Source: an uncultured Prevotellaceae bacterium
Lineage (GTDB): Bacteria > Bacteroidota > Bacteroidia > Bacteroidales > Bacteroidaceae
Reading direction: 5' to 3'
DNA: 64,000 nt
NCBI GenBank assembly: GCA_902762325.1
Contig: CACWNV010000003.1
Span: forward strand, 1-64,000
The translations under genes and the position numbers were made by a program. Below the pieces are notes generated by a model. It was not told the origin of the DNA. It did not search any database and saw only the letters and a program-made list of their open reading frames with translations. This document shows positions 43,994-54,100 of this stretch, one piece after another; position 1 is the stretch's first letter; every line of letters starts with the position of its first letter.

Positions 43994-44695
43994 CTATAGT
44001 TCTATGGTTACGTTAAATGTTCCTCCTAATCTGGTGTTGCCTTCCTTACCGTAACCAGGAACATACCACGTGTTTCCCACATCTCCGTCATTATGGAAAA
44101 GCCGACGCTTATATCTTGCAGTCCAGCCTAATCGGATAGGACCCCAAATCTTTGCATCCACTCCGAACACGAATTCAACCCAATGGTAATATGCAGATAT
44201 ATCGTTTACTTCGAAATCGTTAGTAGTCCACCAAACGGGGTCCCGTAGCATGGAGGCAGACACATCAAACTTGTAAGAAGTGAAACCATAGCGAAGTCCA
44301 CCGTAAAGGCGATTGATGTCGTGCTTGTTCTTCATCACATTGATGTCACATCCAATGCGGAAATAAGGAGCTTGTGTCTTATACGAAAGCCTGGTGGCAT
44401 CATCTTTTGCATTCGCTTTTCCTAATCCGACTTCTACTACAGGGAAATACTTGTCTTTAAGATTGACTCGGAGTCCCCCTTCATATTGTCCATAGTCTCC
44501 AAATGCCATTTGGGCAAGTCCCACCAGGTCAAAAGATACAGATATATTACGAAACAGAGGAATAGAATCTTCTGTGTTCGCAATAGCAATATTAGTTTTT
44601 TCCTGCCCCCAGACATTATTTGTCATAAGGATGAGCAAAGAACTAATAATTACTATTCTTGAAATATATGTTGAAATGTACCTTTGTCGTATCAT
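43994..44695 (-). CDS. DUF6048 family exported protein
   Basis: The 233 residues begin with a signal-peptide-like segment (MIRQRYISTYISRIVIISSL and on, ending NNVWG) and then a beta-rich domain resembling a small outer-membrane barrel. In Bacteroidota DUF6048 is found beside DUF6452, as here. The start at 44695 overlaps the DUF6452 gene by 53 bases; a start at 44731 would add 12 residues before the signal. Its function is not known to me. Confidence 0.78.
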   Translation of the reverse strand: MIRQRYISTYISRIVIISSLLILMTNNVWGQEKTNIAIANTEDSIPLFRNISVSFDLVGLAQMAFGDYGQYEGGLRVNLKDKYFPVVEVGLGKANAKDDATRLSYKTQAPYFRIGCDINVMKNKHDINRLYGGLRYGFTSYKFDVSASMLRDPVWWTTNDFEVNDISAYYHWVEFVFGVDAKIWGPIRLGWTARYKRRLFHNDGDVGNTWYVPGYGKEGNTRLGGTFNVTIEL

Positions 44696-45128
44696 AAGTA
44701 ACCTGTGCATCTTTGATGGTAATAGAATCAATCATGTTTTTTGTATACTCAATACCCTTAATAGTATGGAAGAAGATCGGATTGCACTCGATAGACTCAA
44801 AATGCGGTTGGTCGGTTTTCTCCACTACAACTGTATCAACGATTGATTCATCAATGTCATATACAAAATAAAATGTATCGAAAGTCCCTTGATAGCTTAT
44901 TGGAAGACCGAATTTGCTTATGTATGTGTCTTGGTTTATGCAAATGGAATCACTACCGTCGGACCTGTTCGTGCTGATTGTAAGAGGACCGGCAAACAGG
45001 GTTTCTTCTCCTGCTACTTGATAATATGTATAGACATGATTATTCAGAGGGCAGTCAATACTGGTACATGCTGTAATCAGCAGCATGCAGCCCATTACGA
45101 TCAACATATATTGATGGTGCCATCTCAT
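44643..45128 (-). CDS. DUF6452 family lipoprotein
   Basis: The 161-residue protein has a lipoprotein signal ending LLITAC and a small beta-rich domain of the DUF6452 family, which is of unknown function. It overlaps the glycosyltransferase upstream by 4 bases and the DUF6048 gene downstream by 53 bases, so the three are translationally coupled. Confidence 0.8.
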   Translation of the reverse strand: MRWHHQYMLIVMGCMLLITACTSIDCPLNNHVYTYYQVAGEETLFAGPLTISTNRSDGSDSICINQDTYISKFGLPISYQGTFDTFYFVYDIDESIVDTVVVEKTDQPHFESIECNPIFFHTIKGIEYTKNMIDSITIKDAQVTYDTTKVHFNIYFKNSNY

Positions 45129-46105
45129 AGATTTAATGTCTTATCTATTTGGTAGTCATTCCGGTTTTGCGATGAACGACTGATTAGGTCGCCTATGAAA
45201 CCCGCAAGGAAGAGCTGAGTACCTATAAGCATTGTTGTTAGCGAGATATAGAACCATGGTGAGGTGGTGATTAGCCGTTGCTGAATACCATGAGTAAGGC
45301 ACCATATCTTGTCTATTCCCAAACCGACAACCGATATGAATCCGATAAGAAACATGATTGTTCCAAGAAAGCCAAACACATGCATCGGCTTCTTCCCGAA
45401 TGTGCTTAGGAACCATAGGGTCAGAAGGTCGAGATAACCATTGACAAAACGGTTAAGTCCCATGAATTTTGAAGAGCCGTATTTACGGGCTTGGTGATGC
45501 ACAACCTTTTCTCCAATCTTGTCGAAGCCGGCATTTTTAGCTAAATAGGGGATATAACGGTGCATTTCTCCATATACCTCGATGTTCTTCACCACTTCCT
45601 TACGGTATGCCTTGAGACCGCAATTGAAGTCGTGCAGATTCTTTATTCCGCTGATTTTACGGGCGGTAGCATTGAAGAGCTTTGTGGGAATGGTTTTTGA
45701 AAGAGGGTCGTATCGTTTTTGTTTATATCCAGAAACGAGGTCGTAACCATCTTCCATAATCATTTTATACAATCCGGGAATCTCATCAGGAGAATCCTGC
45801 AAGTCTGCATCCATGGTGATGACCACATCACCCTTTGCTTCTTTGAATCCGCAGAACAGGGCAGGGCTCTTTCCATAGTTGCGACGGAACTTAATGCCTT
45901 TGACGGTAGGACGTCCACCATGTTCGTATGCGGATTTTGAAGCTAATCCTTCAATAATAGGCCATGATTTGTCAGTTGAGCCATCGCTGATGAAGATTAC
46001 TTCAAAAGAATAGTCGTTTTCTTCCATAACCCGTTCTATCCATTCATAGAGTTCGGGTAAAGATTCCTCTTCGTTATAAAGGGGTATTACTACAGAAATA
46101 TCCAT
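45125..46105 (-). CDS. Family 2 glycosyltransferase (dolichol-phosphate mannose synthase-like)
   Basis: The 326-residue inner-membrane protein has a GT-A domain at about 1-230 with VVIPLYNEEESLPEL, the DxD-type site ITMDADLQDSPDEIP, and KYGSSKFMGLNRF. Two membrane spans at about 235-310 follow. Such enzymes move a sugar from a nucleotide to undecaprenyl or similar lipid phosphate. The natural acceptor is unknown. It follows the DUF4199 gene by 24 bases. Confidence 0.9.
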   Translation of the reverse strand: MDISVVIPLYNEEESLPELYEWIERVMEENDYSFEVIFISDGSTDKSWPIIEGLASKSAYEHGGRPTVKGIKFRRNYGKSPALFCGFKEAKGDVVITMDADLQDSPDEIPGLYKMIMEDGYDLVSGYKQKRYDPLSKTIPTKLFNATARKISGIKNLHDFNCGLKAYRKEVVKNIEVYGEMHRYIPYLAKNAGFDKIGEKVVHHQARKYGSSKFMGLNRFVNGYLDLLTLWFLSTFGKKPMHVFGFLGTIMFLIGFISVVGLGIDKIWCLTHGIQQRLITTSPWFYISLTTMLIGTQLFLAGFIGDLISRSSQNRNDYQIDKTLNL

Positions 46106-46129
46106 TTTGTTTAATTATTATTCTAAGTT

Positions 46130-46729
46130 TTATTGTTTACGAATTAGGTGATTCCTCTTGCAGACAAAAGCTATAGGCAAAGATGCAAGGAATCCGATTC
46201 CTATGTTTTGGAGCATGAACATGAAAGCCCAGTTAATAGGCTTCATGGTTTTGAGAAGATCAAAATTCTCTTCGGTGAATACAGAAGAATAGTTTGTACC
46301 GGCTGTCTTGTCTAACGATTGCAGCTGACCGATTGCCATTTTCATCTGATTAACAAACATTCCACCGTCAAGAAAAGTAAAGTAGAGATAGTGAACAACG
46401 GCAAAAATAAGAGAGGCATACAGAAACGTGTAAACCGAGTAGGCATAACCTCTCCGGAAAGATATCGCACCGTTTAACGCGTCATCACGAAATCTGACAA
46501 GTCTCCAGCCAACAAAGAATGGAGTAGCAATAATCAAGAGATTGCTCAGGAGTGAAAGAATGCTGAAAGATGTATCCATCTGCTGGACGTTTGAGATATC
46601 GGCATTGTTACCGGTATGTCTAATCACGCCATACCAGCAAGCGAAACTAATTATCCAAAGTAATGATAACAAAACTCCATCTTGGCGAGCAAAAGCTTTG
46701 ACTTGTGCTAAATCTTGTGCCTTAATCAT
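46130..46729 (-). CDS. DUF4199 membrane protein
   Basis: The 199-residue inner-membrane protein has four predicted spans (about 17-37, 53-75, 96-118 and 165-188) and fits DUF4199, a Bacteroidota family often found before a family 2 glycosyltransferase. Its function is unknown. It is the first gene of the six-gene run, with a promoter at 46763-46794. Confidence 0.82.
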   Translation of the reverse strand: MIKAQDLAQVKAFARQDGVLLSLLWIISFACWYGVIRHTGNNADISNVQQMDTSFSILSLLSNLLIIATPFFVGWRLVRFRDDALNGAISFRRGYAYSVYTFLYASLIFAVVHYLYFTFLDGGMFVNQMKMAIGQLQSLDKTAGTNYSSVFTEENFDLLKTMKPINWAFMFMLQNIGIGFLASLPIAFVCKRNHLIRKQ

Positions 46730-46762
46730 TTATATACAACTGATTATTTCTGATTTCAGCTG

Positions 46763-46794
46763 CAAAGGTAATCATTTATTTGCGTATAGGGAAA
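46763..46794 (-). promoter_or_regulatory. Promoter of the DUF4199-to-Crp run
   Basis: On the minus strand TTTC (46791-46794), 20 bases, TACCTTTG (46763-46770), 33 bases before the DUF4199 start. The TTTC form is also used by the TetR promoter at 30494. Confidence 0.65.
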
Positions 46795-46960
46795 TTTTCT
46801 GTCAATTATTAGTTCTTATTAGTTGAGCAATTGGGAGGAATGAGGTCTCTATTGTCATATTTCGTGTAGAAAGAAGACAATAACAAGCCTAAAATGTTAA
46901 AATGTCGAAATTAAAATGGTTTTTATCCAGATGAAGGATATAAGTATAGATTTTATTTGT

Positions 46961-46968
46961 TACCTTTG
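46961..46968 (+). promoter_or_regulatory. -7 promoter box of the SRP RNA
   Basis: TACCTTTG followed by CACCC fits the -7 consensus. No TTTG is present at the usual distance. It lies 12 bases before the RNA. Confidence 0.55.
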
Positions 46969-46980
46969 CACCCGCAAAAC

Positions 46981-47076
46981 GGGTAAGTCTTGCACGGCCA
47001 GCTCCCTTCGAATCCTCCAGGACGGGAACGTAGCAAAGGTAGTTGGTTGTAGCGGCGCGATGTAAGTAGCTTGCCC
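46981..47076 (+). ncRNA. ffs: Signal recognition particle RNA (small bacterial, 4.5S type)
   Basis: The apical part CCAGGACGGGAACGTAGCAA (from about 47016) matches the SRP Alu-free core loop as found in Bacteroidota (CAGG, GGAA tetraloop-like GGGAAC, GTAGCA). The ends GGGTAAG (46981) and CTTGCCC (47070-47076) pair with one G:T, giving a rod of about 96 bases. With Ffh it targets membrane proteins. tRNA-Thr follows 5 bases later. Exact ends are uncertain by some bases. Confidence 0.85.
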
Positions 47077-47080
47077 ACCC

Positions 47081-47154
47081 GCCTCTTTAGCTCAGTTGGC
47101 CAGAGCACGTGATTTGTAATCTCGGGGTCGTTGGTTCGAATCCGACAAGAGGCT
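47081..47154 (+). tRNA. tRNA-Thr (TGT)
   Basis: A 74-base gene with acceptor GCCTCTT/AAGAGGC, anticodon loop TTTGTAA (TGT) and T-arm GTTGG-TTCGAAT-CCGAC. The anticodon stem CGTGA/TCTCG has one T:T mismatch. CCA is not encoded. Confidence 0.93.
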
Positions 47155-47155
47155 C

Positions 47156-47193
47156 AAAAAAGGCAATATCCTTTCAGCGGTATTGCCTTTTTG
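47156..47193 (+). terminator. Terminator of the SRP RNA/tRNA-Thr unit
   Basis: AAAAGGCAATA and TATTGCCTTTT form a stem that is followed by further T residues. Confidence 0.85.
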
Positions 47194-47229
47194 CTTAGAT
47201 TAATGAAGATAAACATATAGTGCCCATAT

Positions 47230-48117
47230 ATGAAGTTTACCGCTAACAACCAGTCAGAGTATACTCATTACCAAGTAAATGAAGAATTGCCTTTGTTGGA
47301 ATGGCTATTGAAGAATATTAATCAAAGTCGCTCGAAATTGAAGGCTACGCTTCAGGGAAATGGAATCAAGGTGGAGGGGAAGACCGTCACCCAATATGAT
47401 TATCCGTTGAAGAAAGGAATGCGTATCAGTATCAGCAAGTCTAAGAAGGCCAATCTTTTTAAAAGCAGGTATGTCAAGATAGTATACGAGGATCGTTATT
47501 TGGTTGTCGTAGAAAAGGAGGTAGGTATTCTGTCAATGGCAGCCGGACATTCGTCGTTGAACGTGAAACGTGTCCTTGATGATTACTTCAGGAAAAGTGG
47601 TCAGAAATGCCGTGCTCATGTCGTACATCGTCTGGATCGTGACACAAGTGGTCTTCTTATCTATGCAAAGGATATGGAAACGGAGCAGATATTGGAACAC
47701 AATTGGCAAGACATCGTTTATGACAGAAGATACGTAGCCGTTGTGAGCGGTGAGATGGAAAACGATGAGGGAACGGTGGCAAGTTGGTTGAAGGACAATG
47801 CTGCTTATATTACCTATTCGTCCCCGGTAGATAATGGAGGGAAGTATGCCGTGACTCATTATCGGGTCTTGGATCGTACAACAGAACATTCATTGGTGGA
47901 ATATCAGTTAGAAACAGGTCGTAAGAATCAGATCCGTGTTCATTCTGCTGATATGGGGCATCCGGTATGTGGAGATATTAAATACGGTAATGGGGATGAC
48001 CCTATTCATCGCCTTTGCCTGCATGCGTATATGCTATGTTTCTGGCATCCGGTAACTCGCGAGAAGATGGAGTTTTCAACACAGATTCCCGCATCATTCA
48101 GACATGTCTTCAAATAA
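47230..48117 (+). CDS. RluA-family RNA pseudouridine synthase
   Basis: The 295-residue protein has an N-terminal S4 RNA-binding domain (about 15-75) and a catalytic domain with the RluA signature VHRLDRDTSGLLIYAK, in which the second Asp is the catalytic residue. It converts uridine to pseudouridine in rRNA or tRNA; the exact site cannot be told. It is followed 12 bases later by a small membrane-protein gene. Confidence 0.93.
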   Translation: MKFTANNQSEYTHYQVNEELPLLEWLLKNINQSRSKLKATLQGNGIKVEGKTVTQYDYPLKKGMRISISKSKKANLFKSRYVKIVYEDRYLVVVEKEVGILSMAAGHSSLNVKRVLDDYFRKSGQKCRAHVVHRLDRDTSGLLIYAKDMETEQILEHNWQDIVYDRRYVAVVSGEMENDEGTVASWLKDNAAYITYSSPVDNGGKYAVTHYRVLDRTTEHSLVEYQLETGRKNQIRVHSADMGHPVCGDIKYGNGDDPIHRLCLHAYMLCFWHPVTREKMEFSTQIPASFRHVFK

Positions 48118-48129
48118 ATAGAAAAAGTG

Positions 48130-48291
48130 ATGGAAGCAAATAGTTCGTATTATTTATTAGTTCTTGTTGCTATTATAGTTGGCGTAGTGGTTGTTAAGAA
48201 AATAGCCAGCTGCCTTATCAAGACTATTATCCTATTTGTATTGATAGCTATTTTAGCGGCTGTATATTACTTATATTTTGTAAATGGATAA
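48130..48291 (+). CDS. Small membrane protein of 53 residues
   Basis: The protein starts MEANSSYYLLVLVAIIVGVV and has two hydrophobic stretches (about 7-22 and 31-51) separated by a short basic turn (VKKIASCLIK), so it probably spans the inner membrane twice. I know of no function. The start ATG overlaps a GTG and lies 12 bases after the RluA-type gene, suggesting co-transcription. A bidirectional terminator follows. Confidence 0.72.
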   Translation: MEANSSYYLLVLVAIIVGVVVVKKIASCLIKTIILFVLIAILAAVYYLYFVNG

Positions 48292-48357
48292 GTGGGGTAG
48301 TCGTTGACAGAGTCAGAGATGCTGTTCATTTCAGACTGATTGTTACCCCATCTGCAT

Positions 48358-48398
48358 AAAAAAAGGTTGAGCGATTATATTACCGTTCAACCTTTTTT
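48358..48398. terminator. Bidirectional terminator between small membrane protein and pgk
   Basis: AAAAAAGGTTGA and TCAACCTTTTTT form a stem with A and T runs on both sides. It can end transcription from both directions. Confidence 0.9.
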
Positions 48399-48416
48399 AT
48401 TTAGACGAATAGTCAA

Positions 48417-49667
48417 TTATTCTCCTTTGATAGCTGCTACGCCCGGAAGAACCTTACCTTCAATGGCCTCAAGAAGAGCACCACCACCGGTAGAGATATA
48501 GCTTACCTGGTCAGCCATTCCGAATTTGTTGATGCAAGCAACAGAATCACCTCCGCCAATCAGAGAGAAGGCACCGTTTGCCGTAGCTTTGGCAATAGCA
48601 TCTGCGATGGCCTTAGAACCTCCGATGAAGTTGTCGAACTCAAATACACCGGCAGGACCGTTCCAAAGAATAGTCTTTGCATTCTCGATGGCTTCAGCAA
48701 AGGCCTTGCGAGTCTCAGGACCTGCGTCAAGTCCTTCCCAACCTTCAGGAATAGCATTAGCCGGGCATACCTGTGTCTTAGCGTCGTTAGAGAAAGAGTC
48801 GGCAGCAATACAGTCTGTTCCGAGAACGAGGTTTACATTGTTCTCTTTAGCTTTCTTGATAACATCAAGTGCTACATCTAATTTGTCTAACTCAACGATA
48901 GAGTTACCAATCTCTCCGCCCTGAGCTTTAGCAAAGGTGTAGGTCATACCTCCGCAAAGGATGAGGTTGTCTACTTTACCAAGCAGATTCTCGATGATAC
49001 CGATCTTGGTGGAAACTTTAGAACCACCCATGATGGCTGTGAACGGACGCTTAATGTTGCTGAGAATGTTATCAACGGCATTAACTTCTTTCTCCATCAG
49101 CAGGCCGAGCATCTTGTGATCTGCATCGAAATAGTCGGCAATGACAGCTGTAGAAGCGTGCTTGCGGTGAGCGGTGCCGAATGCATCCATCACGTAAGCA
49201 TCAGCATAGCTGGCAAGTGTCTTTGCAAACTCTTTCTGGGAAGCTTTGAGGGCTTTCTTTGCCTCATCATATTCAGGAGTACCCTTTTCCACTCCGACGG
49301 GCTTTCCTTCTTCCTCAGGATAGAAACGGAGGTTCTCAAGTAACAGCACTTCACCTGGCTTCAGGGCAGCAGCAGCTTCTTGAGCCTTAGCGCAGTCGGG
49401 AGCAAATGCTACGGGAGCACCAAGAGCCTCGGCAACTGCATCTTTGATCTGACCGAGAGAGAACTTTGGATTAACTTTACCTTTTGGCTTACCCATGTGG
49501 CTCATGATGATGAGGGCACCGCCATCATTCAGCACTTTCTTCAGGGTAGGAAGGGCACCACGGATACGGGTGTCGTCTGTGATTTTACCATTCTCGTCAA
49601 GGGGGACGTTGAAGTCTACACGCACGATGGCTTTTTTGCCAGCAAAATTAAATTCGTTGATTGTCAT
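48417..49667 (-). CDS. pgk: Phosphoglycerate kinase
   Basis: The glycolytic enzyme that makes ATP from 1,3-bisphosphoglycerate. The 416 residues show [13 protein letters not shown] near the N-terminus, [42 protein letters not shown] and [13 protein letters not shown] near the C-terminus. Codon use is strongly biased, as for a highly expressed gene. A minus-strand TAACTTTG box at 49712-49719 is its likely promoter. Confidence 0.97.
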   Translation of the reverse strand: MTINEFNFAGKKAIVRVDFNVPLDENGKITDDTRIRGALPTLKKVLNDGGALIIMSHMGKPKGKVNPKFSLGQIKDAVAEALGAPVAFAPDCAKAQEAAAALKPGEVLLLENLRFYPEEEGKPVGVEKGTPEYDEAKKALKASQKEFAKTLASYADAYVMDAFGTAHRKHASTAVIADYFDADHKMLGLLMEKEVNAVDNILSNIKRPFTAIMGGSKVSTKIGIIENLLGKVDNLILCGGMTYTFAKAQGGEIGNSIVELDKLDVALDVIKKAKENNVNLVLGTDCIAADSFSNDAKTQVCPANAIPEGWEGLDAGPETRKAFAEAIENAKTILWNGPAGVFEFDNFIGGSKAIADAIAKATANGAFSLIGGGDSVACINKFGMADQVSYISTGGGALLEAIEGKVLPGVAAIKGE

Positions 49668-49711
49668 AATGTATTTATATTAAAAAGATACTAAACTCGT
49701 TTCCTAAAATG

Positions 49712-49719
49712 CAAAGTTA
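49712..49719 (-). promoter_or_regulatory. -7 promoter box of pgk
   Basis: On the minus strand TAACTTTG followed by GCAT fits the consensus, 44 bases before the pgk start. No TTTG is found at the right distance. Confidence 0.55.
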
Positions 49720-49801
49720 CTATTTTTAATCCATAAATCATTATTAGTAATTCATTATTTATACTTTTTTTGCGTCCTAAATAGTATAATGTAAGGCTGA
49801 G

Positions 49802-49834
49802 TTTGCAAAATATCAGGGATTTTTATTAACTTTG
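49802..49834 (+). promoter_or_regulatory. Bacteroidota promoter of ridA-queC
   Basis: TTTG (49802-49805), 21 bases, TAACTTTG (49827-49834), 36 bases before the ridA start. Confidence 0.75.
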
Positions 49835-49870
49835 CCAATAAATCAAACAAAAAACAAAACTTAAGCAGAC

Positions 49871-50245
49871 ATGAAAGCAATAGTTACAAATAATGCACCG
49901 GCTGCCATTGGACCTTATAGTCAGGCCATTGAAGCGAATGGATTCGTGTATGTTAGTGGACAACTTCCCATCAATCCCTCAACAGGTGGCTTTGTGGAAG
50001 GGGGTATAAAGGAGCAGACCCGTCAGTCGTTGTTGAATGCGAAGGCAATCCTTAATGAAGCCGGACTTGACCTTTGCAATGTTGTCAAGACAACCGTCTT
50101 GCTAAGCGACATAGCCGACTTCCAGGCAATGAATGAAGTATATGCTGAGATGTTTACCTCGCCATTCCCGGCTCGTTCTGCATTTGCCGTAAGGGCTCTC
50201 CCTAAAAATGCGTTGGTAGAGATAGAAGTCATTGCGTCCAGATAA
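49871..50245 (+). CDS. ridA: RidA family enamine/imine deaminase
   Basis: The 124-residue protein hydrolyses reactive enamines and imines that leak from PLP enzymes. It shows GPYSQAIEANGFVYVSGQLP, the FPARSAFAVRALPKNALVEIEV end with the substrate-binding Arg, and normal length. The queC gene follows after a few bases. Confidence 0.93.
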   Translation: MKAIVTNNAPAAIGPYSQAIEANGFVYVSGQLPINPSTGGFVEGGIKEQTRQSLLNAKAILNEAGLDLCNVVKTTVLLSDIADFQAMNEVYAEMFTSPFPARSAFAVRALPKNALVEIEVIASR

Positions 50246-50260
50246 TAATTTATGTGTCGA

Positions 50261-50911
50261 ATGAAAGATTCTGTTTTGATACTCAGTGGCGGAATGGATT
50301 CCACCACGCTTCTGTATGATGAAAAAGAAAGAATTGCCCTGGCAGTATCTTTCGACTATGGAAGTAATCATAATGCACGCGAGATACCCTTTGCCAAATG
50401 GCATTGTGAGCATCTTGGCATCAGGCACATCATCATTCCCTTAGGATTTATGCCCAAGTATTTCAAGAGCTCTCTCCTCGACGGGAATGCGGCAATACCC
50501 GAAGGGCATTATGCCGATGAGAATATGAAGTCGACGGTCGTTCCTTTCAGGAATGGCATCATGCTTTCCATTGCCGTCGGGATAGCTGAGAGCAATGGCT
50601 TGAAATATGTCATGATGGCTAATCATGGCGGTGACCATACTATCTATCCTGATTGCCGGCCTGATTTTGTCGAGGCTTTCGACCATACTGCCCAGGCGGG
50701 CACCTTTGTAAATGTTCATCTGCTGGCTCCCTATACGAATCTCACAAAGGCTGATATCGCCCGTCGCGGTAAAGAACTGGGGATTGATTATTCAAAGACT
50801 TGGAGCTGTTATCGTGGTGGAGTTCATCAATGTGGCAGATGCGGAACTTGTATTGAACGAAAGGAAGCATTGGCTGAGGCTGGAATTGTCGATACAACCA
50901 TCTATGAATAG
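50261..50911 (+). CDS. queC: 7-cyano-7-deazaguanine synthase QueC
   Basis: Makes preQ0 for queuosine or for DNA deazaguanine. The 216 residues start MKDSVLILSGGMDSTTLLYD, with the ATP PP-loop SGGMDST, and carry the zinc site CYRGGVHQCGRCGTC near the C-terminus. An ATG at 50252 would add three residues. No queD or queE is adjacent. Confidence 0.93.
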   Translation: MKDSVLILSGGMDSTTLLYDEKERIALAVSFDYGSNHNAREIPFAKWHCEHLGIRHIIIPLGFMPKYFKSSLLDGNAAIPEGHYADENMKSTVVPFRNGIMLSIAVGIAESNGLKYVMMANHGGDHTIYPDCRPDFVEAFDHTAQAGTFVNVHLLAPYTNLTKADIARRGKELGIDYSKTWSCYRGGVHQCGRCGTCIERKEALAEAGIVDTTIYE

Positions 50912-50969
50912 CTTCTTATCTCTCTTTTTGAGGAAAAAAAGAAAGACAAGTAAAAAAATACGGAAAATG

Positions 50970-51001
50970 TTTGGCGGTTACGAAAAAAGTATGTAACTTT
51001 G
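50970..51001 (+). promoter_or_regulatory. Bacteroidota promoter of tRNA-Lys
   Basis: TTTG (50970-50973), 20 bases, TAACTTTG (50994-51001), then CACTC. It lies 42 bases before the tRNA. Confidence 0.8.
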
Positions 51002-51042
51002 CACTCGCAATTCAGAAAAGTGCTTCTGAATACCAAAAATGA

Positions 51043-51115
51043 GCACCCTTAGCTCAGTTGGTAGAGCAACTGACTCTTAATCAGTGGGTCCAGGGTTCGA
51101 GTCCCTGAGGGTGTA
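51043..51115 (+). tRNA. tRNA-Lys (CTT)
   Basis: A 73-base gene with acceptor GCACCCT/AGGGTGT, anticodon arm ACTGA-CTCTTAA-TCAGT (CTT) and T-arm CAGGG-TTCGAGT-CCCTG. CCA is not encoded. Confidence 0.94.
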
Positions 51116-51116
51116 C

Positions 51117-51148
51117 AAAAAGCAGTCCTAAAAAGACTGCTTTTTTTA
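51117..51148. terminator. Bidirectional terminator between tRNA-Lys and the LacZ-type gene
   Basis: AAAAAGCAGTC (51117-51127) and GACTGCTTTTT form an 11-bp stem with a T-run. It can also end the minus-strand gene whose stop is at 51146. Confidence 0.88.
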
Positions 51149-54100
51149 TTTCTCAAGTATGGAGAACTCTGCTCCTGTTGCAAAATCCTGTCCGTCTTGC
51201 GAGCTTAGTGCATTGAATCTGACAAAACGAGCTGACACCGGCTTTTCAAACAATACTCTTTTCTCCTTCTGATCATTGGCAAACTCTCCTTCACAGACGG
51301 GCTGACTCCATTTGTTGCCATCATCACTCACTTGGATTGAATACTGGCGGATGTTGCCGTTCCTGCTATCCTGGCGGGGAAGATACTTGAATCCCTTTAA
51401 TGTCTTGACAGATCCGCAGTCGAAATCAACCCAGTGCGGATAATTGGCAACCGTGACGCTCCACATCGTGTGCCAATAGGTGTTGGGATTACCGTCTACA
51501 AGATACTCTGCATTACCTTCTCCGCTTTCAACGCTTGAGGCAAACACCACCTGCAATGGAATGCTTTCAATCCGCTCAAAGTACTGTTGGTTGGTGATGT
51601 AAGGTTCTTTCTCTTCATAGGCAATGACTGTGCCGCCATTCCGCATGTTAATAGGTTCGGTGTATTGTCTGACTTTGGATGTGCCTTGTTTTGTCACGGT
51701 CTTATAGAAGATGACGGCATCTTTTTTCTTGGAACTTATGGTTACCAGTCCATCGGCATTCCTTACAATCGTAAGGGGCGCGGCACCCTCAAGTTTTTCA
51801 AATCCTTGAGTCGAAGATGCAGAAACGTCACCTCTGGCAGGACGGATCATGAAGGCAAAGTCATGAGCTGATGCTTTCACCCTGTCTTTTTCCAACGGAC
51901 CTCCCTGGCCGCAGCTGTTGCCGCCCAGTCCGGTGATTGCAAAGTCAACGTGGAGCCAGTTGCCTGATGATGGGGGCAGCTCGTGAGGATGTTTGGCAAT
52001 GTCCATTTCTTGAGCCGACCACGGCAAGGCAGACACCGACATCTTGTCTTCTGCTACGACATGGAATCCTTTGCCTGCATTATTTGTCAAGGTACACATC
52101 CGGCTGTCCTGATGATTCGCCATGTCCTGAGGCTTGGGGAAATTAATGAACTCCCTTTCAACAGTTGACTGATACCATCCTATCTTCTGACCGGTCTTCC
52201 TGTCGGGATAATTATCGACGGGACCTCTGCCATAATAGCTGAACTTATCCAGTCCGGTAACTGCTTGCATGGCGAATCCCAGGCGAGGGAGAACCAATGA
52301 CGGCTTATCGGAAGTGATGGAACTTTGTATTTCGATGCTTCCATCGGGATAGACGGTGTAGACCAGATTGGTCAGGAACTTAAACTCATGGTCGGGTGCC
52401 TTCGATTCAATGTTGAATGAATAGACGACCGAGCCGTTCGGCCTGTTCTTCAGGAGAATATACGACAATGTCTTGTGCTCCAATCGGTTGAGGCCGTTCT
52501 CATACCAGCTTCTCATCGCCCAGTTGTCGTTGTTCACGCAAGCCCTGAACGCATCTATCTTCGGACCGTTCCCTTCGGTGAAAACAGCTTGTCCGTCATA
52601 TTCCAATGAATTAATAAAGCCGTGCAGAAGGTCGAATTGCACCTTGAAGTTTTCACCTGTCAGTGTCTGATAATGATTATTTGCCTTTGGCTCTACGGTA
52701 ATATGACCTGTGGTGTTGAGAGGGATTCGCCGGGATAGCATACTGACTTCCAACTGCTCTTCTGCCTGCACATAGCCGGCTTTTGCCCAGGGCACGTCTT
52801 CGTGCTGCCGTAGTTGAATGGTCAGATAATAATCTTTCTGGGGGTCGAAAGCCATGCCTTGAAGGGCGGGGATGGAAATTATCTTCTGACTTCTGGGAGC
52901 GATGCTGCCAACATTTAAGTTTCCCTTTTCTATTACTTCTCCGTTTGCCGTCAGCAGGAAGTGGAAGTCATACCCGGAGAGGTCGTCAGAATAATAGTTC
53001 TTGTTGAAGATGCTGACAAGACTTTTTTCCCTGTCTGCCCATTTGATGCCGACATACTGATAGACCTTCTTTACTTCTGCATATTGTGGCTTCGGCTCCA
53101 TATCGCCGAAAAGAATACCGTTCATCACGAATTCCTTATCGTTTGGGAAATCTCCGAAATCTCCACCATAGGCAAGGTAGCGCTTTCCGTCACTCGTGTA
53201 ATTATACATGCTCTGGTCAATCCAGTCCCAGATAGCACCGCCGCAGAAATAGTTCGTTGATTCTATGGCATCCCAGTAGTCGATGAGGTTGCCGACGGCG
53301 TTACCCATCGAGTGGGCATATTCTGAGATATGGAAAGGATACTTAATCTTCATCTTACCCTTCACCGCATCTCTTACCCATGCAATCGACGGATACTGGT
53401 TACTACCCATGTCGACAATGTCATTATTGCGCTCATATTGCACCGGACGGCTGGTATCAAAAGCCTTCAAAGCCTGATAGCTTGCCTTGAAGTTATCTCC
53501 TGGGCCGGCCTCGTTTCCAAGACTCCAGATGACAATGCAAGGGTCGTTAATACGGGCGTGAGCCTGTTCCATCATTCGGGCTACATGGGCGGCTTTCCAT
53601 TCCTGAGGGTGGGAGAGTGACGCCTCGCCGTAGTAGTACTCATGACTTTCGACGTTGGCCTCGCCTTCCAGGTAGATACCATATTTATTACACAGGTAGT
53701 AGAAATATGGGTCGTTGGAATAATGAGAGGTGCGGACATGGTTGATGTTTGCGCGTTTCATCATCATCACCTCTTCTTCCATCTGCTTATGCGTGATGGC
53801 ATGTCCGCGTGCCGGATTGGTTTCATGTCTGTTGACTCCCTTCAATTTGACCGGCTTCCCGTTGATCAGGAAATAGCGGCCTGCCAGTCCGAACTCATCA
53901 TCCTCGGCAGCTACGTTCTTGATTTCTACCGTCCGGAAACCTATCTGTGTGGATATTGCCTCGACGGTCTTCCCCTTGTTGTTCTTCAGTGCAGCCACCA
54001 GGATATAGACGTTGGGCTCCTCTGCCGTCCATTCTTTGATGTTTTTGGCGACAAACTGGTACTGCTGGGTTGCTGATAGTCTTTTGTTTATGGTGATGGC

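Noticed and set aside
50246-50260. preQ1 riboswitch before queC
   Set aside because: The gap to ridA is too short, and queC is the second gene of the pair, so no aptamer fits there.
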